Assembly: GCF_000426345.1 (NCBI RefSeq)
Contig: NZ_AUFE01000029.1
Span: forward strand, 17,139-81,138
Length of the DNA: 64,000 nucleotides
From: Cupriavidus phytohabitans
GTDB lineage: Bacteria > Pseudomonadota > Gammaproteobacteria > Burkholderiales > Burkholderiaceae
Direction: 5' to 3'
This document shows positions 53,101 to 60,638 of the stretch, in pieces. Position numbers and translations under genes: made by a program. How positions within the stretch are numbered: position 1 is the first letter of the stretch; the number at the start of each line of letters is the position of its first letter. The notes under the pieces were generated by a model. That model was given only the letters and a program-made list of their open reading frames with translations, was not told where the DNA came from and did not search any database.

Positions 53101-55097
53101 TGTACGAGAAGGAAGACATGGTGGATGCTTTGCTGGCGAACAACAGCGCCCGCCGCCGGCGCCAGAAGAAGTTGGATATTCGAGTGATCATTGGCAATCC
53201 GCCATACTCGGCGGGTCAAGAGAGCGTCAACGACAATAACCAGAATGTAGTGTATCCACATCTTGACAGTCGAATTCGTGGCACTTACGCCACACGCTCT
53301 ACCGCCACCAATAAAAATGCGCTGTATGACAGCTACATCCGCGCCATTCGCTGGGCCAGCGACAGAATCGGCAACAGCGGAGTGATCGGATTTGTCACCA
53401 ATGCGGGATTTCTTGATTCCACCTCTTCTGACGGTCTGCGAAAGTGTTTGGCAGATGAATTTTCCAGCATCTACGTATTCCATTTGCGCGGCAACCAGCG
53501 CACATCGGGAGCATTGTCGCGCAAAGAGGGCGGCAAGATTTTCGGCAGCGGCAGCCGTGCTCCGATTGCAATCTCTGTGTTGGTAAAGAATCCCAACGCC
53601 GATCGACACGGCCAAATATTCTTTCACGACATCGGTGACTACCTGAGCCGGGAGCAGAAGCTGGAAAAGATCGGCACTTTTGCCAGCATTGATGGGATTA
53701 CGCAACATGGTGGCTGGCAGGCCATCAACCCTGACCAGCATGGCGACTGGCTTCACCAGCGCGATGATCGTTTTGGCGAATATATTGTGCTGGGCGGCAA
53801 GGATGGCAGGGCAAATCAGACTCTTTTCGAAAGCTATTCTCGTGGCGTTGCAACGAGCCGCGATGCGTGGTGCTACAACGCCTCTGCAAGCGCCGTGGCG
53901 GCCAATATGAAGAGAATGATTGACTTCTACAACAGCGAACTGGACCGCTTTAATAAGTCTTTTCCTGGGTTGGACAAGAAGGCACGAGAAAGCGAGGTCG
54001 ATGAGTTTGTCAACACTGATTCCACTCAGATCAGTTGGGCTGTAAATCTAAAACAGGAACTCGCCAGAGGTCGGCGTTTTGATTTTGAACAGAACAGCAT
54101 GACGCCGAGCTTGTACCGCCCATTCACAAAGCAGTGGCTTTACTACAACCGCCGCTTCAATGAAAGGGTCTACCAGATGCCACGTATATTCCCGAGCGCG
54201 AAGGTCGCGAATCGGGCGATCATGGTCAAAGGCAACTGGGCGACCGATGATGGTCAAATAGCATTGATGATAGATACAGTTGCGTGCCTGCAACCTGATG
54301 GCGGTGCTCAATGTTTTCCGCTGTATCTGTACGATGAGCCGGAAGCCGGTGAAGCGGACCCGCAGGCCGGCTTGTTTGCATCGCCGGCCAAGGATGGAAG
54401 AACACGCCGCGATGCCCTTACTGACGATGGATTGGCCCATTTTCACGCAGCCTATCCGACCGAAAAAATCAGCAAAGAAGATGTGTTCTATTACGTCTAT
54501 GGCTTGCTGCACTCGCCGGACTATCTCGAACGTTATGCCGATAACCTCAGCAAGGAACTTCCGCGCATTCCTTGTGTGAATGCCCCCGGCGACTTCTGGG
54601 CATTCTCCGAGGCTGGACGCAAGCTGGCAGACCTGCACCTGAACTACGAAACGGTAGAGAAGTACCCGCTTAGCATCGTCGGCGGCGGGCTGCTGCTAGC
54701 TGATGCCGACTACTGCGTCGAGAAGATGCGATACGGCAAGAAAGGCAAAGACAAGGACCTGACCACGCTGCACTACAACGACAAGATCACCCTGACCGGC
54801 ATCCCGCTGGAAGCATATGACTACGTCGTGAACGGCAAACCGGCGCTGGATTGGGTAATAGATCGCCAGCAGGTGAGGACCGAAAAAGACAGCGGCATAT
54901 TGAATGACGCCAACGATTGGGCTGTGGAAACAATGGGCAACCCGCGTTACCCGCTGGAACTGTTCCAGCGGGTGGTCACGGTCAGCCTAGAAACGATGAA
55001 GATCGTCCGTTCGCTACCGCGTCTCGCCATCCAACAACCGATCCAGCAGGAAGGCACATCGCTGCAACTCCCGAATAACAAGGTGCGGGTAGCCTGA
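50112..55097 (+). CDS. Type ISP restriction-modification enzyme (nuclease-helicase-methyltransferase fusion)
   Basis: A single 1661-residue polypeptide resembles LlaGI/LlaBIII. Domains in order: Mrr-like nuclease (GIDLVAKTQGTGEYHAIQCK, residues 64-85), superfamily 2 translocase (ACGTGKTFTS near 194, DEAHR near 325, MTATPR near 362, QSVGRVMR near 590), coupler, gamma-type N6-adenine methyltransferase (DPFVGTGTF near 925, NPPYSA near 1029) and a C-terminal specificity domain. Such enzymes methylate one strand of an asymmetric site and cleave after head-on convergence. ATGs at 50094 and 50112 are both possible; a CATAAT -10 candidate is at 50073. A terminator follows. Confidence 0.9.
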   Translation: MTALEQLLDTFRTAAVTEREKGTYFEELIVCYLRNEATYRDLYSDVWTYAEWADLQGLDKRDAGIDLVAKTQGTGEYHAIQCKLYAPDYKVQKGDIDSFFTASGKKPFSRRIIVATTNHWSDHAEDALYDQQPPVSKIDLTALEESQIDWSRYKPKAAPVIKAKKRLRDHQTNALNAAVHGLANADRGKLIMACGTGKTFTSLKIAESLAGAGKRVLFLVPSLSLLSQTLTEWTQESETPLHSFAVCSDSDVGKKRKKEDDAVQTFVHELRYPATTDAARLAAEMAKRHDASHMSVVFSTYHSIDVISRAQKEFRLADFDLVVCDEAHRTTGATFGDDDESTFVRVHDADYIRSAKRLYMTATPRIYGDSAKATAERDNVALCSMDDKALYGEELFVITFSEAVKRELLVDYKVIVLAVEEAHVSRRLQDLLRDDNNQLKVDDAARIVGCWKALSKQDLTGDLVGDDAAMKRAVAFCQVIEVSKGAKTHKVSSKQIAGMFQAVVEAYQESEATEEFEQAARLRCEAEHVDGGMNASEKEAKLAWLKSETPENTCRILSNVRCLSEGVDVPALDAVLFLTPRNSQVDVVQSVGRVMRIAPGKKRGYVVLPVVIPAGVEPHEALNDNKTYAVVWQVLQALRSHDDRFDAMVNKLDLIGKDTSKMEVIAITDKIQKKQEKTKGTKNKDVGRDEFNIGEKTKRRPKQEQQQQHEMQFEIGEIEKAIYAKLVQKVGNRHHWEDWANDIAKIARTHIDRITGIIENPANAKEREAFHAFAHELRDDLNGSITDGEIVEMLAQHLITKPVFDALFQDYSFAQHNPMSLAMQNVLDVLHEHRLDKEADTLEKFYASVKLRAEGIDNAAGKQKIVVELYDKFFRNAFPKMTERLGIVYTPVELVDFVIHSVAHILQAEFGQTLGSKGVHIIDPFVGTGTFVTRLLQSGLIKPEELPHKYKHEIHANEIVLLAYYIAAINIEAVYHGIVGGKYQPFEGICLADTFQLYEKEDMVDALLANNSARRRRQKKLDIRVIIGNPPYSAGQESVNDNNQNVVYPHLDSRIRGTYATRSTATNKNALYDSYIRAIRWASDRIGNSGVIGFVTNAGFLDSTSSDGLRKCLADEFSSIYVFHLRGNQRTSGALSRKEGGKIFGSGSRAPIAISVLVKNPNADRHGQIFFHDIGDYLSREQKLEKIGTFASIDGITQHGGWQAINPDQHGDWLHQRDDRFGEYIVLGGKDGRANQTLFESYSRGVATSRDAWCYNASASAVAANMKRMIDFYNSELDRFNKSFPGLDKKARESEVDEFVNTDSTQISWAVNLKQELARGRRFDFEQNSMTPSLYRPFTKQWLYYNRRFNERVYQMPRIFPSAKVANRAIMVKGNWATDDGQIALMIDTVACLQPDGGAQCFPLYLYDEPEAGEADPQAGLFASPAKDGRTRRDALTDDGLAHFHAAYPTEKISKEDVFYYVYGLLHSPDYLERYADNLSKELPRIPCVNAPGDFWAFSEAGRKLADLHLNYETVEKYPLSIVGGGLLLADADYCVEKMRYGKKGKDKDLTTLHYNDKITLTGIPLEAYDYVVNGKPALDWVIDRQQVRTEKDSGILNDANDWAVETMGNPRYPLELFQRVVTVSLETMKIVRSLPRLAIQQPIQQEGTSLQLPNNKVRVA

Positions 55098-55127
55098 ATT
55101 CACACGTTATCCAGTTTGGCACATGAG

Positions 55128-55162
55128 GCGGCCCACAAGGAAACTTGTGAGCCGCTTTTTTC
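55128..55162 (+). terminator. Terminator after the type ISP gene
   Basis: Interrupted stem GCGGC..ACAAG/CTTGT..GCCGC with a short loop, followed by TTTTTT (55156-55161). Confidence 0.85.
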
Positions 55163-55199
55163 CTGAGATCAGCATGGAAGGACTAACGGAAGAATGGAC

Positions 55200-56213
55200 T
55201 CACCGTTGAATGCGCTTGTAGAAGCTGTAGCCTTGCGCATTTCGCACAAAGATATTCCCACCCCGGCTTAATGAAAAATCATCGTTTTCGACATAAACAT
55301 CATAGTGATCGCCATCAGTCTCTAGGACGATGTTTCCGGCCTGATTGCTTGTGATTATTTCGAGGTCGCGTCGATACCACTGGTTATAATCAATGTATTT
55401 ACTTGGCGAACAACCTAGCACGGTTAGTTTTGGCCTCAGAAAATCGAGGAAGTCATAAGACCGATCTGAATGTCGTCCGTGGTGGGGTGCCAAGAGAAAC
55501 GAGCAATTCTGACGGAGATCGGCATTTGTCTGCATGACATAGTTCCACGAAGCATCGTGGGCATCGCCCGGAAATACCATATTTCCGGCGGTGCTATTGT
55601 ATTGCAGCACGTAAGAGGATTCGTTTATGTCGTCATTCTCATTTGGATCGCTGAGAAGCTCGTTGGACGGGGCCAAGATATAAAGGGCATCTGCTGCCTT
55701 GCCTTCAGCATCTTCTTTGCTTGCATACGGGAATCTATCGCCCGCGATCTTTTTCAACACCGTGACATCAGTGATGCGGCCATTGATCAAATCATCGTAG
55801 ACTTGCCAGTCCGCCTCACTGTACCGAAAAAAATTATCAAAGTCAGGTTTCTGACGGCGCGCTCCGGTATCCCAGAAGTTGTGGAACCCTACTTCGCGCT
55901 TCAGTTTTTCCAGCCCGTCCATATGGTCCATATCGGGGTGGGTAATGATGAAGCGCCATAACTGCCCGATCCCAAATGTACGCATGTAGTTAATGGGGTT
56001 CGATGGACGTTCACACATTCGAAAATTTCCGCCGCCGTTGCTGGCATTAAAAAGACCTCCAAGCAGGCCGGTGGCGCGGGTTTCTAATTCAGCCGCCCTC
56101 TGGCGCACATCAAGGTTGCCACAACAAATATCAATGCCCGTCACTCGACCAGAGTTATGCTCTATGAGCGTACAGTCCCCCGGTGAAACGTTAATTATAT
56201 GAACTTTCGCCAT
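55200..56213 (-). CDS. Metallo-beta-lactamase-fold protein (ComEC/Rec2-like)
   Basis: This 337-residue protein starts at MAKVHIINVSPGDC (56213). The metal motif HPDMDHMDG near residue 97, FPGDAHD near 220 and APHHGRHSD near 250 match the ComEC-type hydrolase domain; the first motif is HxDxDH, not HxHxDH. Such soluble relatives are nucleases or phosphodiesterases found in defence islands. It overlaps the upstream membrane-protein gene by 23 nt, so the two are coupled. The substrate is unknown. Confidence 0.82.
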   Translation of the reverse strand: MAKVHIINVSPGDCTLIEHNSGRVTGIDICCGNLDVRQRAAELETRATGLLGGLFNASNGGGNFRMCERPSNPINYMRTFGIGQLWRFIITHPDMDHMDGLEKLKREVGFHNFWDTGARRQKPDFDNFFRYSEADWQVYDDLINGRITDVTVLKKIAGDRFPYASKEDAEGKAADALYILAPSNELLSDPNENDDINESSYVLQYNSTAGNMVFPGDAHDASWNYVMQTNADLRQNCSFLLAPHHGRHSDRSYDFLDFLRPKLTVLGCSPSKYIDYNQWYRRDLEIITSNQAGNIVLETDGDHYDVYVENDDFSLSRGGNIFVRNAQGYSFYKRIQR

Positions 56214-56676
56214 TTTTGTTTTCAGTGACGGTTGATGCGGAACGTGACTTTTCGATCCCCCAAACTGCGTGAGCAACTCCTTCGATTTTTGCTACAAACT
56301 TGTCGACATTCAGTCCGGCAACAAATGCGAGGGCATAGAATCCGATTTCGCTTGCATTATCCTTTGTATTCGATTCGAGTACCAGTAAACCGGCCTTAAG
56401 AAAGAGAAAGCTGGCACCGCCGCAGATAAAGCTGGCAACAGGGCGAAGGAAATACCACGTGTGCCAGTCTGTATCCCAACTTTTTCTTACGCAACGATTC
56501 AGGTATACCGCCCGCACGCAATACAAGCACCCTCCGATGCATGCCGTAGCGCAGCAGGTAAGCGCAACGCGCAGCGGTTCGTAGTCGTGGGGTAATGCGC
56601 CTAGAAACATAGCGCCCACGCCTGCACCGCAAGCGGCGCATAGGACCAGCAAATAGCAGATGATCAGATAGAACAC
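56191..56676 (-). CDS. Four-helix membrane protein paired with the MBL-fold gene
   Basis: This 161-residue protein has four predicted transmembrane helices (about 3-25, 36-56, 74-96 and 112-130) and a short, Ser/Asn-rich cytoplasmic C-terminus. It is Cys-rich in the first two helices. No family recognised. Its stop lies inside the next gene, so expression is linked to the MBL-fold protein. A membrane effector plus an enzymatic partner would be consistent with a two-gene defence unit, but that is inference. Confidence 0.7.
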   Translation of the reverse strand: MFYLIICYLLVLCAACGAGVGAMFLGALPHDYEPLRVALTCCATACIGGCLYCVRAVYLNRCVRKSWDTDWHTWYFLRPVASFICGGASFLFLKAGLLVLESNTKDNASEIGFYALAFVAGLNVDKFVAKIEGVAHAVWGIEKSRSASTVTENKNGESSYN

Positions 56677-56776
56677 CGTAACCTCACTGTTTTCGGCGGA
56701 ACTTGTTCAGCCCTTCAATGTGACGTATTGTCGCAGCATTTTCTGACAGGAGGTCAAGGCAGGGCTGACCCAGTGA

Positions 56777-57769
56777 TCACTGGGCCTTCACAGTCCCAGC
56801 AAACAACGGTTCGGCAATGTCAAAGCCGCGTAGCTGTTCCAGCCATCGAATCGGGATACCGGAGAGACCGAACTTGATGCCTGCGATTCCCGCTACCACA
56901 GACGCAGTCGTGTCCGTGTCGTGGCCCAGCATGATGGCGGTCCTGACCACATCCTGGAACGATTCTTCTTCCAGTGCCTTGCGGGCAGACCAGATTGTGT
57001 CCACAACGTAGCCGGACCCACGCGGATGGTCGATCTTCGGGAAGCTGCGCAGGACATCCAGTTCACGCAAAAACGCCTTCCGTTCTCGCTCACCCGGCCA
57101 GTCTTGGTAAATCTCATCCAGACGGCTGTCTGCCCATGACCACGGATCGGGAAGCTTGCACAAGTAGCCCCTTGCCACCAGACAGTAGAACGCACAGGCA
57201 ACCAGTGACCGGGGGTGGGCGTGCGTTGGCAGGGACTGTAGGTGTGCATCCCTGACCAGTGCTTCGTCGCCAGCGGCATGCCACAAGGCAAGCGGCAGTA
57301 CACGCATCAAGCTTCCGTTCCCGTTGTCCCTTTCGGATTCACCACCAGATTCATGCGGCGACACCCCATCGCGCAGATAGCCCAATGCCTCAGCGGTCTG
57401 GATGCCAACGTCAAAGACATGACCGTCCACCGCCATATAGCCATCGTCCAGCCATTGCAGCAGCCGGTCCGCGAAGTCGGTTAGTGAAAGTCTTCCGCAG
57501 TCCATCAGGCTGGCAAGCAGGCAGAGGGCTTGTGCACCATCGTCGGACCATGTACCCGGTGGTACGCCCGCATGGGACCGTCCAAAACCAATGGGTGGCA
57601 CCATATCGATCTGGTGGCGGTCCGGTAGGTCCTCTGGCGCATTGAATTCATACGGGACACCAACAGCGTCGCCGACCAGTAAGCCAACCAGTCCACCAAT
57701 CACCGGATTGGAACCATAGTCCAGCAGCAATGCGGCGAAACCATTCTTCTGGCTGTCTTTGTCCGTCAA
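56777..57769 (-). CDS. ADP-ribosylglycohydrolase-family protein
   Basis: This 330-residue protein starts at a TTG (57769) with ACGGAG upstream; a frame extending to 57925 would run through repeat-rich non-coding DNA. GLLVGDAVGVPYEF near residue 20, PPGTWSDDGAQ near 60 (SDD in place of TDD), GNGSLMRVLPLA near 140 and GHDTDTTASVVAGIAG near 290 give the two-metal site of DraG/ARH hydrolases. These remove ADP-ribose from proteins, DNA or other groups. A cluster of TGACnACCATTG-like repeats lies upstream. Confidence 0.85.
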   Translation of the reverse strand: MTDKDSQKNGFAALLLDYGSNPVIGGLVGLLVGDAVGVPYEFNAPEDLPDRHQIDMVPPIGFGRSHAGVPPGTWSDDGAQALCLLASLMDCGRLSLTDFADRLLQWLDDGYMAVDGHVFDVGIQTAEALGYLRDGVSPHESGGESERDNGNGSLMRVLPLALWHAAGDEALVRDAHLQSLPTHAHPRSLVACAFYCLVARGYLCKLPDPWSWADSRLDEIYQDWPGERERKAFLRELDVLRSFPKIDHPRGSGYVVDTIWSARKALEEESFQDVVRTAIMLGHDTDTTASVVAGIAGIKFGLSGIPIRWLEQLRGFDIAEPLFAGTVKAQ

Positions 57770-58076
57770 ATGCGATCTCCGTAATGGTGATGATTGTCCG
57801 CCAGTGGAAGCGACTGTCGCGACCAATTGTGACATTGGTTCAGACTGGACCAGTGCCGACCAACGGTTGCCGGTCCAACGGTCACGCGACTGTGACGACC
57901 ATTGGGACATACACAAACGGCCCACGCTGACAATGGTTTACAGCCCCGCACTGCGAATGTCCTGCTTTGACTGTGACCATTGCCCTATGGCTGCCGCGAT
58001 GATGGATCATCAACCGTAGCAGTGACGACCGTTGAAATGCTGGTATTTGGCCAACCGGTACATCGACGGGCATCAG
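57770..58076. other. 307-bp repeat-bearing upstream region of the ADPRH gene
   Basis: No gene is evident. It contains the element CTGTGACGACCATTGGG-ACATA (57890-57911), which recurs before the next gene, and several shorter variants: CGACCAATTG (57820s), GTGACCATTG (57970s) and GTGACGACCGTTG (58022-58034). It is likely a regulatory region. Confidence 0.5.
57890..57911. repeat. Shared element, copy 1
   Basis: CTGTGACGACCATTGGG-ACATA. It differs from the copy at 58571-58593 by one substitution and one missing base. It lies about 120 bp upstream of the ADPRH TTG start. Confidence 0.6.
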
Positions 58077-58523
58077 CTATTCGTCAAGCTCGTCCGCCGT
58101 CTTCGAATTGAAGTCGGCGGTGACAATCAAGGCCGAGCGGTAACGAGGTTTTGTGATGACAAGATAACATGACCGAAGCATTCCGGTAGATGCCATCGTT
58201 AGCAGAGACTGAAATTCACTTGGGGATAGGTCGATAACGGCCTGTAGAACCGGCTTGATAGCAATGATTGCCCCAATCGATGGCCCTTCCCGCTGACCGA
58301 CGACCGGGTTCGCATTGACATAGACCATGATGGAAAACTGCGAAGTTCCTGCTATCGCTTCTGTGAATTCACCCTCGATGTCCATAGTGAGCATGGTCAC
58401 CCGTTCTGGCGGCAATGACCGAGGTTTGTCGGCACGAACACTCAGACTGGCACGAATCCGTTTGATCTCGCCTGAACGCTGTAGCAATTCGTCGGTCCTT
58501 CGTTTCCTACCGGGACGTGACAT
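58077..58523 (-). CDS. Unknown protein near the right end of the island
   Basis: This 148-residue protein begins MSRPGRKRRTDELLQRSGEIKRIRASLSVRADK, a basic N-terminus that could bind nucleic acid. The rest (IEGEFTEAIAGTSQFSIMVYVNANPVVG ... LLTMASTGMLRSCYLVITKPRYRSALIVTADF) is beta/alpha mixed without a family I know. GGAG is 8-11 nt before the ATG. It shares an upstream repeat element with the ADPRH gene, so the two are probably co-regulated. Confidence 0.65.
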   Translation of the reverse strand: MSRPGRKRRTDELLQRSGEIKRIRASLSVRADKPRSLPPERVTMLTMDIEGEFTEAIAGTSQFSIMVYVNANPVVGQREGPSIGAIIAIKPVLQAVIDLSPSEFQSLLTMASTGMLRSCYLVITKPRYRSALIVTADFNSKTADELDE

Positions 58524-58570
58524 GGGCGGTCTCCAATGACGAGGGCGTGAACTGGCCTACGGTCGTATTA

Positions 58571-58593
58571 CTGTGACAACCATTGGGGACATA
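58571..58593. repeat. Shared element, copy 2
   Basis: CTGTGACAACCATTGGGG-ACATA, 48 bp upstream of the gene starting at 58523. It matches copy 1 upstream of the ADPRH gene. Confidence 0.6.
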
Positions 58594-58806
58594 TGGAAGC
58601 GGACGACAGCAATCGGCACCAGTCGCCATGCTTGTTCGACTGGTCTGCATTGCTGGTCACGGCCATGACCATTGCGGACAGGTCCGCGCCCAAATGGGGG
58701 ACATTAGTGATTGATGGCGGTGGGCGATCTGGCCGACAAACAGCTATCGCAAATTACAAAACCATCGCGTAAACTTATGGATGGCGCGTTTGGTCAGTAC
58801 GATTGT

Positions 58807-58835
58807 TGTCCAAGCCTTGTCCAAACGCTGTCCAA
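58807..58835 (+). repeat. Three TGTCCAA iterons, 11-bp phase (right arm)
   Basis: TGTCCAA at 58807, 58818 and 58829, exactly 11 bp apart, same orientation and spacing as the left pair at 37694/37705. The set ends 95 bp before attR and is followed directly by TTGACCA-N7-TGGTCAA (58837-58857), a possible excisionase site. Confidence 0.75.
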
Positions 58836-58930
58836 TTTGACCAACGAATCTGGTCAAGATCGAAGAAGTCGATCTCCGTAACGCCTTGATTTGCAAACCA
58901 TTTATACCAACGCCCGTAACCATGCTTGTG

Positions 58931-59018
58931 ATGTGCAAGGCGGTGGACCGGGGCATGGTGATCGGGAATGTGAAGCTGCTGGAGAAGCACGGCGGCAAGT
59001 CGGGCGACTGGGTGGCGG
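58931..59018 (+). repeat. attR: 88-bp direct repeat of the moaC 3' end
   Basis: This is a perfect copy of 37485-37572. It marks the right junction of the island; from here the base composition returns to that of the host. Confidence 0.93.
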
Positions 59019-59032
59019 CCGCAGGGCAGTGA
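58931..59032 (+). pseudogene. moaC: moaC 3' fragment (displaced native end)
   Basis: The frame reads MCKAVDRGMVIGNVKLLEK...DWVAAAGQ-stop and is the last 33 codons of a moaC gene. It has no upstream coding part or ribosome site, so it should not be expressed. Its GC-rich tail (GCCGCAGGGCAG) is probably the original chromosomal end, displaced by the island. Confidence 0.88.
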
Positions 59033-59189
59033 TCGGCCTCGCTGCACCGCCCGAGGAACGGCACGCACCAAACGGCAATCACGGCACCTAGACTAGACAT
59101 TGCTCTGGGCAGCCGGGAAACGCGCATCGCGCCCGTATGGGCACAATGTCATCGCCTGGCTCCCATCACCTTGCCAAAGGAGAGAGGCA

Positions 59190-60401
59190 ATGCTGACACA
59201 GAAGACGAAGGACATCGTGAAAGCCACCGCGCCGGTACTGGCGCAACACGGCTACGACATTATCAAGTGCTTCTATAAGCGCATGTTCGAAGCGCATCCC
59301 GAACTGAAGAATGTGTTCAACATGGCGCATCAGGAACGGGGCGAGCAGCAGCAGGCACTGGCGCGGGCGGTCTACGCATATGCGGAGAATATCGAAGACC
59401 CGGGCAGCCTGATGGCCGTGCTGAACAACATTGCCAACAAGCACGCGAGCCTGGGCGTCAAACCGGAGCAGTATCCGATCGTCGGCGAGCATTTGCTGGC
59501 GGCCATCAAGGAAGTCCTGGGCAGCGCAGCGACCGAGGAAATCATCTCCGCGTGGGCGCAAGCCTATGGCAACCTCGCCGATGTGCTGATGGGCATGGAG
59601 AGCGCGCTTTACGAAGGTTCGGCCGAGCAGGCCGGTGGCTGGACCGGGTGGCGATCCTTTGTCGTGCGCGAGAAGCGCCCGGAGAGCGGCGTGATCACCT
59701 CCTTCGTCCTTGAACCGGCCGACGGCCAGCCGGTGGCGAACTTCAAGCCCGGCCAATACACCAGCGTTGCAGTCAATGTGCCCGCACTAGGCCTGCAGCA
59801 GATCCGCCAATACAGCCTGTCCGACATGCCGAACGGGCGCAGCTATCGGATTTCGGTCAAGCGGGAAGGCGGCGGCACCGAGCCTCCTGGCTATGTTTCC
59901 AACCTGCTGCACGATCACGTCAATGTCGGCGATGAGGTAAAGCTGGCCACGCCGTATGGGAGTTTCCATATCGACGTCAACGCCAGGACGCCCATTGTGC
60001 TGATCAGCGGCGGCGTGGGGCTGACGCCCATGATCAGCATGCTCAAGACCGCACTGCAAGCGCCGCCGCGGAAAGTCGTTTTCACCCATGGCGCGCGCAA
60101 TAGTGCAGTGCATGCCATGCGAGACAAGCTGCGCGAGGCGGCGAAGACCTATGAGAACTTCGAGCTCATCGTTTTCTATGACCAGCCCCTGCCGGAGGAC
60201 GTGCAAGGGCGCGACTACGATTACGCGGGGCTGGTCGACGTCAAGCTGATCGAAAAATCGATTCTGCTGCCCGACGCCGATTACTACATCTGCGGCCCGA
60301 TTCCCTTCATGCGAATGCAGCATGATGCACTGAAGAATCTTGGTGTCCATGAAGCGCGCATTCATTACGAGGTGTTTGGTCCGGACCTGTTTGCCGAATA
60401 G
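59190..60401 (+). CDS. hmp: Flavohemoglobin, nitric oxide dioxygenase
   Basis: This 403-residue protein oxidises NO to nitrate with O2 and NADH. The globin domain (1-145) has Tyr B10 near 29, Gln E7 near 53 and proximal His in NKHASLGV near 85. The FAD domain has RQYSLSD near 206, and the NAD domain GGVGLTPM near 270 and CGPIPFM near 372. It matches the known Alcaligenes eutrophus FHP in length and most motifs as I recall it. The ATG follows AGGAGAGAGG. It starts 157 bp after the moaC remnant. Confidence 0.96.
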   Translation: MLTQKTKDIVKATAPVLAQHGYDIIKCFYKRMFEAHPELKNVFNMAHQERGEQQQALARAVYAYAENIEDPGSLMAVLNNIANKHASLGVKPEQYPIVGEHLLAAIKEVLGSAATEEIISAWAQAYGNLADVLMGMESALYEGSAEQAGGWTGWRSFVVREKRPESGVITSFVLEPADGQPVANFKPGQYTSVAVNVPALGLQQIRQYSLSDMPNGRSYRISVKREGGGTEPPGYVSNLLHDHVNVGDEVKLATPYGSFHIDVNARTPIVLISGGVGLTPMISMLKTALQAPPRKVVFTHGARNSAVHAMRDKLREAAKTYENFELIVFYDQPLPEDVQGRDYDYAGLVDVKLIEKSILLPDADYYICGPIPFMRMQHDALKNLGVHEARIHYEVFGPDLFAE

Positions 60402-60638
60402 GCCGGCGCGCATTGGCGCATCCGGGGACGACGGACTTGTTGTGTCGCGCCAGGCCACGGCGTCTTGCCGGTCTGTCGTTCCTCGGTAATAAAGGTAACG
60501 CCGCATTTCCACATGCACCGCCATGGCGCCTGCGCACGACAATTTGGTATTCAATACGATTGCGGGCCGGCGCATTTCGCGGCCGGCTGCCTCTGCCCGC
60601 GGCGAGCCTTGCGGCCACGCGGGGGAAAGGTGAATACC

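Larger units (their letters stand above)
37573..58930. mobile_element. Integrative genomic island in moaC (about 21.4 kb)
   Basis: The island is bounded by the 88-bp moaC direct repeats, with a tyrosine integrase next to attL and phased TGTCCAA iterons inside both ends. Base composition is visibly lower in GC than the flanks. Cargo includes a type ISP restriction-modification enzyme, HhH-GPD-like, MBL-fold and ADP-ribosylglycohydrolase proteins, an envelope-protein cassette, a primase-helicase and two serine recombinases. No relaxase, type IV secretion, capsid or tail genes are present, so it is neither a self-transmissible ICE nor an intact prophage. It could be mobilised in trans or be a phage-satellite-like element. 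Confidence 0.88.
58524..58930. other. 407-bp right-end region of the island
   Basis: Non-coding. It holds the second copy of the shared element, further ACCATTG variants near 58660, three TGTCCAA iterons and the inverted repeat TTGACCA-N7-TGGTCAA (58837-58857), then attR. It combines a promoter region with integration arm sites. Confidence 0.6.

Noticed and set aside
57770..57925. An N-terminal extension of the ADP-ribosylglycohydrolase (52 extra residues)
   Set aside because: The stretch consists of the repeat-rich upstream DNA and has no family similarity. The TTG at 57769 has a good ribosome site and gives the normal family length.
37573..58930. The island as a prophage or an integrative conjugative element
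   Set aside because: No capsid, portal, terminase, tail, lysis, relaxase, coupling or type IV secretion genes are visible in 21 kb.
58931..59032. A second moaC gene
   Set aside because: Only the last 33 codons are present. It is the attR remnant, without promoter or start context.
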